This document shows, one piece after another, positions 1 through 6,941 of a stretch of DNA of 7,767 bases; position 1 is the first letter of the stretch; each line of letters starts with the position of its first letter. The position numbers and the translations under genes were made by a program. The notes beneath the pieces were generated by a model. The model did not search any database. It saw only the letters and a program-made list of their open reading frames with translations, and was not told the origin of the DNA. The stretch comes from an uncultured Desulfobulbaceae bacterium (GTDB taxonomy: Bacteria > Desulfobacterota > Desulfobulbia > Desulfobulbales > Desulfobulbaceae). The stretch spans positions 1-7,767 of the forward strand of contig CALZIH010000134.1 of NCBI GenBank assembly GCA_945787305.1, given 5' to 3'.

Positions 1-528
1 GCTGCAGAATTGCTCTACCTCATCCGTTCTGTTTTCTTTGGCCCCGTATTGAACACCTTCTTCCTCTAATGTGTAGGAAGGAGCGTTGACAACCATAATC
101 CCGGGCAGAATCATCTTCGGTTCACTGTACCCATCAGGAAGGGCAAAATCCGCTGGAACCTCCTCACACAGTTCTCGCAATTGCTTCCCGGCAACAGCAA
201 TGACAAGCTTGGACCCTTTATTCAGGTCATGGCCGGTGTAATCCAGGGTGTCCATGGTCGTATTGGTTTGAAAATGGAGGTTTTCCCGCCAATCGACCCG
301 TTCCAGGATATGCTGCATATATTTTCTGAAATCTGAGGCAACCAGTTCCGGATTGTCTTCGCCTGCGCAGATAAATAGATATTTTGTCAACGAAACCTGA
401 TTGAAACCAAGCAGAGCATTGGCCTGGGTAAGTATTTCCCGAGGTTCTCTGCGATCATAGGGAACATATCGCTCGGAGCCGATGGCCAGGAGCAGGCTAT
501 GTACTGCCGCTGCGTCCACCGCATGCAC
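1..528 (-). CDS. UbiD-family decarboxylase, C-terminal part, downstream of premature stop (partial, runs off window)
   Basis: The frame of the upstream UbiD segment continues without another stop for 180 codons from 540 to the window edge. It begins GVREVHAVDAAAVH and then LLLAIGSERYVPYD, which is recognisable UbiD sequence following the VGRPPQEDS region; intact relatives normally read Pro-Gly-Val where this gene has stop-Gly-Val. No ATG lies nearby in frame. The GTG at 526-528 is preceded at 8 nt by TAAGGAG (537-543), which contains the stop codon, so translation could restart here and give a separate C-terminal polypeptide. Alternatives are a nonsense-mutated pseudogene or a base-calling error in one continuous gene of more than 540 codons. 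The intact downstream frame argues that any inactivation is recent. The product continues beyond position 1. Homology is firm; this start is speculative. Confidence 0.6.
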   Translation of the reverse strand, partial: MHAVDAAAVHSLLLAIGSERYVPYDRREPREILTQANALLGFNQVSLTKYLFICAGEDNPELVASDFRKYMQHILERVDWRENLHFQTNTTMDTLDYTGHDLNKGSKLVIAVAGKQLRELCEEVPADFALPDGYSEPKMILPGIMVVNAPSYTLEEEGVQYGAKENRTDEVEQFCS

Positions 529-536
529 TTCGCGCA

Positions 537-543
537 CTCCTTA
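537..543 (-). promoter_or_regulatory. TAAGGAG: premature stop codon fused to a strong ribosome-binding site
   Basis: On the minus strand the UbiD frame reads ACCCAGGTG, then TAA, then GGAGTGCGC. The stop and the next four bases make TAAGGAG, a near-ideal Shine-Dalgarno sequence, and an in-frame GTG begins 8 nt after it. This arrangement would allow termination-reinitiation coupling between the two halves of UbiD. That it works this way is inference; the match could be a by-product of GGA-GTG codons following a chance stop. Confidence 0.4.
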
Positions 544-1620
544 CACCTGGGTTGGCAGGAGGTTACCTGCCAACCGATGCACGAATTTTCCGAACATGCT
601 GTCTTCCTGCGGTGGCCTGCCGACCACAGTAAACGGCCAAACCGCATTGGTACGGTGGAAGACTTTTTCAACTTTCAGGTAGGGAAAAGGATGCTCCAGG
701 GAATGATACCCCAGGTGATCGCCAAAGGGGCCTTCCGGTTTGGTATCCGGGCCTACGGTTCCCAAGATACAGAAATCGGCATCCGCTGAAATGACCCAAC
801 CATCAAGTACAGTGTAACGAAAGGCTCTTGCGGCGAGCATGCCGCCAAAGGTCAGTTCGCTCATACCTTCCGGCAGCGGCATCATGGCGGCAACTGTATG
901 TGCCGGAGGGCCACCGACAAAAATACTGACCTTCAGTTCCTTTCCGGATTCTATTGCCTGCGTGTGATGAATACCAATGCCCCTGTGGATCTGGTAGTGC
1001 AAGCCCACTTCGCGATCAGGAACATATTCGTTGCCCGACATTTGTACCCTATACATGCCGAGATTGGATTGTAAGATGCTCGGCTTACTTGTGGGCGGCA
1101 GAGAGCAGACCTGGGGAAGGGTGATAAAGCTTCCTCCATCCAAGGGCCAGGAATGAATCTGGGGGAGGTCCTGGATGCGGCACTCACATTCCAATACTGG
1201 TATCTTCTTTTTCCAGTTTGGTTTCATGCCAGCCTGCACATCTCTCAGGGGAGTTGCCTGGGGAAGACCGGATCGTATATGCCTGGGAAGGGAGTGGAAT
1301 GCGGTCCTGGGAAGCGTAAGCCATTTTCTTGGTTGACGCAGGAAAGGCAGGGGATCACACTTGGCTTCCAGAACATGTTGTACAGGTTTGAGAGATTTTT
1401 TAAAGAGAAACTCAACGCGCTCTATGGTGCCAAAAATATTGGAAGCCCCATGAAACCTGGAGCCCTTGATATTCTCAAATAAAATGGCAGGACCATGTTC
1501 CCGGTGTATTTGACGATGGATGGCAGCCATTTCCAAATATGGATCGACTTCCTCCTTGATCTTCAGGAGCTGACCGATTCGTTCCAGGTCATCGAGACAT
1601 TCTAAAATAGATTTATGCAT
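541..1620 (-). CDS. UbiD-family decarboxylase, N-terminal and catalytic part (ends at in-frame TAA)
   Basis: This 359-residue frame is the N-terminal and central part of a UbiD-family enzyme, which uses prenylated FMN to (de)carboxylate aromatic or alpha,beta-unsaturated acids in the cytoplasm. Visible family signatures are QSNLGMYR (Asn186 to Arg191, the metal/prFMN and catalytic Arg region), EGPFGDH (Glu296 and Asp301, matching the family's acidic pair) and VGRPPQEDS near 333-341. The start ATG at 1620 is preceded by AAGAAGGA (1630-1637) at 9-nt spacing. Family members continue well past this point, and here the same frame continues after a TAA at 541-543 with typical UbiD sequence, so the stop is premature. 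The gene lies 203 bp downstream of the GRE activase on the same strand, probably as the last visible member of that set. The substrate cannot be predicted. UbiD family assignment is firm; whether the product is functional is unknown. Confidence 0.88.
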   Translation of the reverse strand: MHKSILECLDDLERIGQLLKIKEEVDPYLEMAAIHRQIHREHGPAILFENIKGSRFHGASNIFGTIERVEFLFKKSLKPVQHVLEAKCDPLPFLRQPRKWLTLPRTAFHSLPRHIRSGLPQATPLRDVQAGMKPNWKKKIPVLECECRIQDLPQIHSWPLDGGSFITLPQVCSLPPTSKPSILQSNLGMYRVQMSGNEYVPDREVGLHYQIHRGIGIHHTQAIESGKELKVSIFVGGPPAHTVAAMMPLPEGMSELTFGGMLAARAFRYTVLDGWVISADADFCILGTVGPDTKPEGPFGDHLGYHSLEHPFPYLKVEKVFHRTNAVWPFTVVGRPPQEDSMFGKFVHRLAGNLLPTQV

Positions 1621-1789
1621 AAACCAAAATCCTTCTTCAAGATGGTATTAAGCGGTACACGCGTTATTGTGGTTCAGCTTTACCGTACTCCTGACCGCTA
1701 GGGCAACAGAAAAACAGTTTTGTCCGCCGGGTTAATTTACTCAACAATCCATAGAGGTAAGTTGCTGGGGAGGAGCCACAAGAATGAAT

Positions 1790-1807
1790 ACTGTCTAAAT
1801 GGACAGT
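1790..1807. repeat. Palindrome ACTGTC-N6-GACAGT between activase and UbiD genes
   Basis: Perfect 6-bp arms (1790-1795 and 1802-1807) enclose TAAATG. The palindrome starts 17 bp after the activase stop codon in the direction of transcription. No clear U-tract follows on the minus strand, only a T-rich TATTCATTCTT, so it is a poor intrinsic terminator. It could be an attenuating hairpin or an operator for separate expression of UbiD. The rest of the 203-bp gap (1621-1823) shows the UbiD ribosome-binding site at 1630-1637 and nothing else I can support. Confidence 0.35.
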
Positions 1808-1823
1808 CAAGCTTGATATTGGT

Positions 1824-2723
1824 TCAGGGCAGAGAGTTGAACCACCCCACACAGGCGGCCTGCTCGGCGCTAGACATAAAGGTTGAGCGGTTATACTGTG
1901 TTTTCCTTCCGATCCTGGTTCTTTTGTCCTGCCATAACGGGTTATAGGGCATAAGGATACAGGTGGACATCCGGTGTTTTCTTAAAAAACCAGCCAGGCC
2001 AGCCAGGTTTTTTTTTGTGGCGGTAATTTCCGGAACCAGTGGAATGCGGGGAATGACTTTATCTTTTGCTTCTTTGAGCAGCCTGGAGAAATTATCCAGA
2101 ATCAATCGGTTTGACTGCCCGGTATATGTGCGGCTCTCCTGGTCATCAATCAGTTTTAAATCAAAATAGATAAGATCCAGATAGGGCAGCATTTCGGCCT
2201 GGAATCGTTGGTAAGAAAAATAGCCGCAGGTTTCCAGTGCGGTGTGGATGTTATGGCTTTTCAAGGTCTTGAGCAAGGGTGCGGCAAAGGCCATTTGCAT
2301 GGTTGCTTCGCCGCCGGAAAGGGTCACCCCGCCACCGGTTGATTGATAAAATGGCTGATCGATAAGCAGCTCGTAGAGCAGCTCGTCAACGCTGGCCTCT
2401 CGTCCGATCGGGGTAAGAGCAGCTTCCGGACAGACCTGGCAGCAGGACATGCAGGAGGTGCAGCGCAGATGGTCAACAGAGATCGCTTGATCTTTTTGGA
2501 TACTGCCGTTTTCGCACTTGTCTAGGCAGGGACTCCCGCATTCGGTAGGACGGCATAAAGCGGCATTAAAAGACAAGCTTGGCTGAGGGGACTTGCCTTC
2601 AGGGTTATGACACCAAACACAGGAGAGCGGGCAGCCTTTGAAAAACACAGTGCTGCGGATGCCCGGCCCGTCTTCGCTGCAGTCCCGCTTAAGGTCAAAT
2701 ATGATCGCCTGATTAGATGACAT
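1824..2723 (-). CDS. Glycyl radical enzyme activase (radical SAM, two ferredoxin-type clusters)
   Basis: This 299-residue protein is a PflA-type radical SAM activase. It reductively cleaves S-adenosylmethionine and abstracts hydrogen from the conserved glycine of its partner GRE. The N-terminus has IIFDLKRDCSEDGPGIR followed by the CX3CX2C motif GCPLSCVWCHNPEG (Cys31, Cys35, Cys38), which binds the SAM [4Fe-4S] cluster. An inserted ferredoxin-like region carries Cys57, 62, 66 and 70, then Cys88, 91, 94 and 98, as in activases of non-PFL GREs. A GGE motif (about 137-139, in TLSGGEAT) follows. I chose the ATG at 2723, because family members start a few residues before the IIFD segment and a moderate GAGTGG lies just upstream. 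A TTG at 2780 would add 19 atypical residues. The gene lies 66 bp after the SCP2-like gene, and its natural partner is the GRE at 3518-6508. Confidence 0.93.
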   Translation of the reverse strand: MSSNQAIIFDLKRDCSEDGPGIRSTVFFKGCPLSCVWCHNPEGKSPQPSLSFNAALCRPTECGSPCLDKCENGSIQKDQAISVDHLRCTSCMSCCQVCPEAALTPIGREASVDELLYELLIDQPFYQSTGGGVTLSGGEATMQMAFAAPLLKTLKSHNIHTALETCGYFSYQRFQAEMLPYLDLIYFDLKLIDDQESRTYTGQSNRLILDNFSRLLKEAKDKVIPRIPLVPEITATKKNLAGLAGFLRKHRMSTCILMPYNPLWQDKRTRIGRKTQYNRSTFMSSAEQAACVGWFNSLP

Positions 2724-2789
2724 ATAACCACTCACAAGGTATAACGACCAATCTATCGCTTCCTTCTGCGCTGCATTCAATACGCCACA

Positions 2790-3419
2790 CTACATTCCCA
2801 GTTCCATCTCAATGTTCTTGCCAATGGCACCAAATTTAAACATGTGCCCCACATTGCCTTGCACCTGAACAAGGTTTTCCAGCAACAGGCTGGCGATGTC
2901 GGCATCAGGCTTGTTCACAAGGCCGATAATGGTCTCCACATCCTTGAAGCTGATAACCAGATCAACTTTATCCGGATCGGCGGCCACCTGTTGTGCTTCT
3001 TCTTCCTTTAAAACCTCCACCGCCACCACCGCATCAGGATCCAGGCATTTGCCAAAGGGGGTGTCTCTGTATAAGCGATCCGGTTCCGGGCAGAACCTGA
3101 ACCAGACGTTCATGTCATCCTCCGGATTGCTGGTGCGGATCAGGAACTTGCCCTGATAATATTCAATGCCGCCGTCAGCTTCCGGGTTCATGGTGATGAA
3201 ATTTTCATCAAAAAATGTTTGCGCTTTCTCGGCCTGCTTTTTGCCAAGCAGTGAATCTCGAAGTATAAAGCCGAAACCAACCTTAAGCAGCATGGCCATG
3301 CCGCCGGCCGCAAAGGTTCCGCCAATGCGATCCAAGACACCGTTTACTTTTTCAGTGTCGGCGCCAAGGGACATAACCTTCTGGATATCTCTGGAAAATT
3401 GTGGAAATGATGCATGCAT
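2790..3419 (-). CDS. SCP2-like (sterol carrier protein 2 fold) lipid/hydrophobic-ligand binding protein
   Basis: This 209-residue soluble protein has a C-terminal half resembling the SCP2 sterol-carrier domain. The visible SCP2 pattern is KVDLVISFKDVETIIGL (about 151-167) followed by a helix and LVQVQGNVGHMFKF (about 183-196), which matches the usual closing strand of that fold. SCP2 domains bind lipids or other hydrophobic ligands in a tunnel. The N-terminal part (about 1-75) is helical, with a hydrophobic stretch at about 35-56 that is too short and too polar for a clear membrane anchor. There are only two cysteines and no metal motif, so it does not resemble the small FeS subunits of benzylsuccinate synthase. 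The ATG at 3419 is preferred over 3437 because AGGAGG (3429-3434) sits 9 nt before it. The gene lies between the GRE and its activase, 98 bp after the GRE, so a role in presenting substrate to the GRE is plausible but unproven. Confidence 0.8.
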   Translation of the reverse strand: MHASFPQFSRDIQKVMSLGADTEKVNGVLDRIGGTFAAGGMAMLLKVGFGFILRDSLLGKKQAEKAQTFFDENFITMNPEADGGIEYYQGKFLIRTSNPEDDMNVWFRFCPEPDRLYRDTPFGKCLDPDAVVAVEVLKEEEAQQVAADPDKVDLVISFKDVETIIGLVNKPDADIASLLLENLVQVQGNVGHMFKFGAIGKNIEMELGM

Positions 3420-3428
3420 GTTTCCTTG

Positions 3429-3434
3429 CCTCCT
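3429..3434 (-). promoter_or_regulatory. Ribosome-binding site AGGAGG fixing the SCP2-like start
   Basis: AGGAGG on the minus strand lies 9 nt before the ATG at 3419. It would fall inside codons 2-3 if the upstream ATG at 3437 were used, so the shorter protein is favoured. Confidence 0.7.
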
Positions 3435-3517
3435 CATTCTGATTGGTCATCAATGCACTGCCGAATATCGAGGCTAAAGCCGCTCTCGCTTATCAACACA
3501 ACAAATGACATTGTTAT

Positions 3518-6508
3518 TTATATACTAACCAGGGCGTGCTGTTCTTTCCCGTCTTCCAGGGCAAAGTTGGCCCGTTCAATAATTTCCCGCCGCATCTCAG
3601 GGCTCATGGTGACATAATAGGCGGAATAACCGGCTACCCTGATCATCAAATCTTTATAGGGCTCGAGGGCGGCATAATCCTCCGCCGTGGCTCCTGTACG
3701 GTTGGCCCGGGTGGCTGCCTGGTCGGCGGCCTTCAAGTCCTCAATTGAGGAGACACAAAGCTGTACTAACACCCCGTCGTTATCCAAAAAGACCTTCATG
3801 TAGCGGGCAAAAAGACTGGTGTCTTCTTGGAAGTGAGATGTGTTCCGGGTGGTCAGGCTGAGGTTGTAGGTGTAGCCGTTTTGAATGGTATCACCATTAA
3901 CTTCGGCAACAGAAAGGATATGATCAAGGGCCTGTACTTTTTCGCCGTTAGCTTTGACAATCCCAGGGCAGGGGGTGATTCCACTGGCAAAGGCACGGCT
4001 GTCCCGGCGGCCATTGGGCGTAGCCTTGGTCAGCATGCCGAAGCCGGCATGATTGGTCATGCTCCAGTAACCGGCCAGATAACGGCCACCCCGATGGGTA
4101 CGGTACTTATAAAAAACTTCCTGGATCATTTCGGTGAGCAGGTGGGTATATTTAACCGCCAGGGCGTTGTTGTATTTGCCGCCTTCGGTTTGATCCACAC
4201 CAGCGCCATATTTGGGAGCAAGTTTGATTTTCCGGATAATCTCTTTAAGCCGCTCCAAGCTCATCTGCTCTGGTTTCTCTCCTTCCGGGAGTTGGAAAAA
4301 ACCGATAATCCGCTCAAGCCAGTTCTGCTCGTCATCATCATCTTCAAGGGAGGGGTTGAAGTCCGCGCCCATGGCGGCCAGTAGTTCCGAGGCTGTAACA
4401 TCCCCATTGAAAATTAGGGAATCAACCACACAGAAGGAATCAATGACATCGGCAAGGCCGATAATGGCCACACCGGCGGAGTTGTATTTAGCGCCACCGG
4501 CCGCCACATCACGATAGCTTGCTTCTTCCGATGTTCCAGGAGTCGTAGTGGGGCCGGTGAATATACCGGAAAGAAAGGGGGATGCGCGCATTTTTTCCAG
4601 TGAACGGCCCAGGTAGTTGTTACATTGAACCGTGTGCCTGGCCATGGCGTCAAGCTGGAACTTGAAGGCCGCTATAAATTCGTCCATGGACTTCATGTTG
4701 ATAAGCGGTGCAGTGGTGTACTCCGCCTTGTCGCTGAACAGGTTGGGGCCATCTTCGCCAACCCCTAAGCTCCGATGTTTGCCGCCAAACAGGCTCAACT
4801 CCAATACGGAAGGCAGGACAAAGAGCGTGGAGCCGGTATTGCCGTAGTGGCGGTGGGCCGAATTATGTTCAATGCAACCTATTGATGCGTATTCATGGGC
4901 ATCGGATTTGGCTTCTTCAGGGTCTATTCCGCTATGCTGGGCGTAGTAGTTACCCATGGATTGAATAACCGGAGCATCGCCATGTATTGCCGGTGTGGCT
5001 CGGGTCTGGATGTTTACCTGGGATATACGGAGCAAATACGGATCATGTTTGTCGGCCGGCAGGGGATTTCCCAAGGAGTCCACGTGGTGGATTTCCTTAT
5101 GATAACGAACATGGACGTTTGGGTCGCGAATGGCTAACAACTCTGTGGCCTTGAGGGTAATATAGGTCATGTCGTTGACTGCATCCACTGTTTTACCGTT
5201 CTCGTAACGCGTGCCGCCCAGAGTCAGCGCCTGATTGGAACCGCTGCCGGCAAACAGAACTTCCGAACCTTCAGTGGAAAGCGGTACGTGGTCCGAGCAG
5301 CGTAGAAAAAAATGACAGACCAGTTCCACTGCCCGTTCAATATAGTCGTGTTTTTCCTGATCAGTACGGAGTTTGGCCCAGTCCGCAAGATAATAAGGAT
5401 TGAGTAGTTGATCAAAGCGACCTATGGAAAACCCGAAGTTGGTATTTTCCTGTAAAATCAAGTGGTAGCAGATCCACATGCAGGCGATGGCTTCATGCAG
5501 GGTCTCGGCGGGTTGAGCAGGGATTTTACGGCATATCGCGGCCAGTTCAGGGTTGGCTGCTTTTTCTGCCGCTTCTGCCAGCCGTAAAGCGTAAACCTTT
5601 GCACCCTCATATACGGTAATCAGCCCTTGCAGGAATTCGCGGGACTCAGGGGTAGAGGCTATGCCCTGATCAAGATCTTCCTGCATTTGCTTGATCAAGC
5701 CGTCAAAACCGAATTTGAGCACCCGCTCGAAGTCGGGGACCGTATGGGAAACACAGGTTGCCTTATCAGAAAGGAAAAAGGCAACCCGTTCAAACAGCTC
5801 CTGGCATTTGGGGGTTTCGCCGGCTTTTTTCTTGAGAGGGGGATCAATACTCGGGCTGCCGTCGGCCAACAGCCCGTCGTTTACCCTGTCACGATTTTCA
5901 TCTTGATACGTGGCCGTATCGTAATCACTGTAACGGGCCACCTCTTGAACCACCAGGCGGTTGTTGAGCCAATAGGGAAATATTTCCTTGTTCAGCCGTT
6001 CTGCCACCTCCGGTCGGATTTTAAACGGGTTCTGGGGGCGATTTTCAACGGTCTTAAGTTCCGGCCAGATACAGTAGCCAATGGTGTCGGCGTAGACCAC
6101 CGGGCCCACAAAGCTGGTGGTGGTCTGGCCCGGGAGCAAGTCGGTTGTTCTGACCAGGGGCGTTTTGTTGGTAAACAAATACCTTACTGCCTGCGATCTG
6201 CGGGTATAGGGGGACAGGCCGGCCTTTTCGCTACTCCGCATATATTCGGTGAGCAGTCTTGGTAACTCGTCACAGATTTCAGGAAGCCCTTCCGGGGAGA
6301 ATAATTTTTCCCGCCAGGACTTTACCACTGGAAATCCATCAAGGCGAATATCGCTTAAGGCCAGATCATCCAGGGTTTTAATTTGCTCCGGGTTGTCATT
6401 GGGAATTGGAGATAGGGCTGAATCTGCAATGAAAGCGCCGGTCGGTGCAGCGATGGGGGATTGTAGATTAACCCGAATACCGCCATTTATAGAATTGTCA
6501 CCATTCAT
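3518..6508 (-). CDS. Glycyl radical enzyme (PFL family), substrate unknown
   Basis: This protein of about 996 residues has the complete GRE architecture. The family regions in order are HTVPDFERVLKFG (about 255-267), FGFSIGRFDQLLNPYY, EGSEVLFAGSGSNQALTLGG, the thiyl-radical cysteine in ASIGCIEHN (Cys545, with Glu547 two residues on), NHAGFGMLTKATPNGRR, and the C-terminal glycyl radical motif IRVAGYSAYY (Arg957, Gly960). A Cys-x-Glu active site is typical of GRE eliminases and decarboxylases, in which the Glu acts in acid/base chemistry. That excludes pyruvate formate-lyase, which uses a Cys-Cys pair. The protein is longer than the usual 750-900 residues, with an N-terminal extension of about 60 residues, an acidic insertion (DDDDE, about 723-727) and a long tail after the glycine. 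I chose the ATG at 6508 because AAGAGGA lies 5 nt upstream; the ATG at 6523 lacks a good site. Family is firm; the reaction is not predictable. Confidence 0.95.
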   Translation of the reverse strand: MNGDNSINGGIRVNLQSPIAAPTGAFIADSALSPIPNDNPEQIKTLDDLALSDIRLDGFPVVKSWREKLFSPEGLPEICDELPRLLTEYMRSSEKAGLSPYTRRSQAVRYLFTNKTPLVRTTDLLPGQTTTSFVGPVVYADTIGYCIWPELKTVENRPQNPFKIRPEVAERLNKEIFPYWLNNRLVVQEVARYSDYDTATYQDENRDRVNDGLLADGSPSIDPPLKKKAGETPKCQELFERVAFFLSDKATCVSHTVPDFERVLKFGFDGLIKQMQEDLDQGIASTPESREFLQGLITVYEGAKVYALRLAEAAEKAANPELAAICRKIPAQPAETLHEAIACMWICYHLILQENTNFGFSIGRFDQLLNPYYLADWAKLRTDQEKHDYIERAVELVCHFFLRCSDHVPLSTEGSEVLFAGSGSNQALTLGGTRYENGKTVDAVNDMTYITLKATELLAIRDPNVHVRYHKEIHHVDSLGNPLPADKHDPYLLRISQVNIQTRATPAIHGDAPVIQSMGNYYAQHSGIDPEEAKSDAHEYASIGCIEHNSAHRHYGNTGSTLFVLPSVLELSLFGGKHRSLGVGEDGPNLFSDKAEYTTAPLINMKSMDEFIAAFKFQLDAMARHTVQCNNYLGRSLEKMRASPFLSGIFTGPTTTPGTSEEASYRDVAAGGAKYNSAGVAIIGLADVIDSFCVVDSLIFNGDVTASELLAAMGADFNPSLEDDDDEQNWLERIIGFFQLPEGEKPEQMSLERLKEIIRKIKLAPKYGAGVDQTEGGKYNNALAVKYTHLLTEMIQEVFYKYRTHRGGRYLAGYWSMTNHAGFGMLTKATPNGRRDSRAFASGITPCPGIVKANGEKVQALDHILSVAEVNGDTIQNGYTYNLSLTTRNTSHFQEDTSLFARYMKVFLDNDGVLVQLCVSSIEDLKAADQAATRANRTGATAEDYAALEPYKDLMIRVAGYSAYYVTMSPEMRREIIERANFALEDGKEQHALVSI

Positions 6509-6513
6509 GTCAG

Positions 6514-6520
6514 TCCTCTT
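6514..6520 (-). promoter_or_regulatory. Ribosome-binding site AAGAGGA deciding the GRE start
   Basis: AAGAGGA on the minus strand lies 5 nt before the ATG at 6508. The alternative ATG at 6523 has only AGAG-like sequence before it and would place this site inside its own codons 2-4. Confidence 0.65.
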
Positions 6521-6567
6521 CATTTGCTCTGTAACTACTCGATTGATCGGTAAAAAGAATCGCTCTC

Positions 6568-6597
6568 AATATATTGGTAGAGAGGGAGTCTGGTCAA
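6568..6597 (-). promoter_or_regulatory. Candidate sigma70 promoter for the GRE gene set
   Basis: On the minus strand TTGACC (6592-6597) and TATATT (6568-6573) are separated by 18 bp. Each hexamer matches the consensus at five of six positions. Transcription would start near 6561, giving a leader of about 53 nt before the ATG at 6508. The -10 box sits inside an imperfect dyad with arms CTCTC (6563-6567) and GAGAG (6580-6584), which could be a repressor site overlapping the promoter. The dyad's role is inference. Confidence 0.5.
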
Positions 6598-6680
6598 GTT
6601 GTTTTAACGCTGTTACCCAAAAAAGTTTTTCCAGTTAACCAGCACAGGGGAAATTCTCTTTTGTATTATAAATCGCAGTG

Positions 6681-6713
6681 TCACATTGTAGCGTAATAAC
6701 ATTGGAAATGTGA
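6681..6713. repeat. Inverted repeat TCACATT-N19-AATGTGA upstream of the GRE promoter
   Basis: Perfect 7-bp arms lie at 6681-6687 and 6707-6713, about 85 bp upstream of the predicted -35 box of the GRE set. The position fits an activator site, but the 19-bp spacing is long for a single dimer. As a hairpin it could equally be a weak transcription stop. No known operator consensus fits it well. Confidence 0.3.
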
Positions 6714-6772
6714 TTGTTTAATTGACTAAGAACAACAAGTATCACCTGATAGCAGAAAGTAGTTTTTAGGCC

Positions 6773-6941
6773 ACCTTGAATAATTGTATTTTCGCCCGAT
6801 CTCCCGGAGTCTCACAAGTTCGCTTACCTCGTTATGCTCAAAATTTTATCGCTGGGAATATCCTACCTGTGGTAAAATTGTTCGCATGCCTCGGAGTCTA
6901 CGCTTACCTTACCTCTAACGAAAATCCTAATTTTTCAAGGT
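6773..6941. repeat. MITE-like repeat element with imperfect terminal inverted repeats and internal direct repeats
   Basis: The ends are imperfect inverted repeats. ACCTTGAA at 6773-6780 mirrors TTCAAGGT at 6934-6941, and the similarity continues through AATT and ATTTTCG, so arms 6773-6794 and 6919-6941 agree at about 19 of 22 positions with one gap. Inside, CGGAGTCT (6805-6812 and 6892-6899) and CGCTTACCT (6821-6829 and 6901-6909) occur twice in the same orientation, about 80-87 bp apart. The element contains no transposase. A 62-codon open frame crosses it, but with no ribosome-binding site or recognisable protein I treat it as non-coding. The structure suggests a miniature inverted-repeat element or an IS remnant inserted between two divergent transcription units. 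No clear target-site duplication is visible. Confidence 0.5.

Noticed and set aside
541..543. TAA recoded as an amino acid (stop reassignment)
   Set aside because: The GRE gene in the same set ends in TAA, and no known general mechanism inserts an amino acid at TAA in such bacteria. Mutation, error or reinitiation are simpler.
387..671. 94-codon minus-strand open frame at the UbiD break, as a possible frameshifted continuation
   Set aside because: The real continuation of UbiD is in the original frame after the TAA; this frame gives no UbiD-like sequence.
1664..1852. 62-codon minus-strand open frame between the activase and UbiD
   Set aside because: It overlaps the end of the activase in another frame, has no supporting signals and does not look like a protein family.
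2724..2780. Upstream TTG start giving a 318-aa activase
   Set aside because: There is no ribosome-binding site before it, and the extra 19 residues are atypical; family members begin just before the IIFD segment. ATG 2723 is preferred.
2790..3419. Small subunit of a benzylsuccinate synthase-like GRE
   Set aside because: Those subunits are much shorter and cysteine-rich with an FeS cluster. This protein has two cysteines and an SCP2-like pattern.
6773..6941. CRISPR array
   Set aside because: There are only two imperfect copies with internal length differences and no regular spacers; inverted ends point to a mobile-type element instead.
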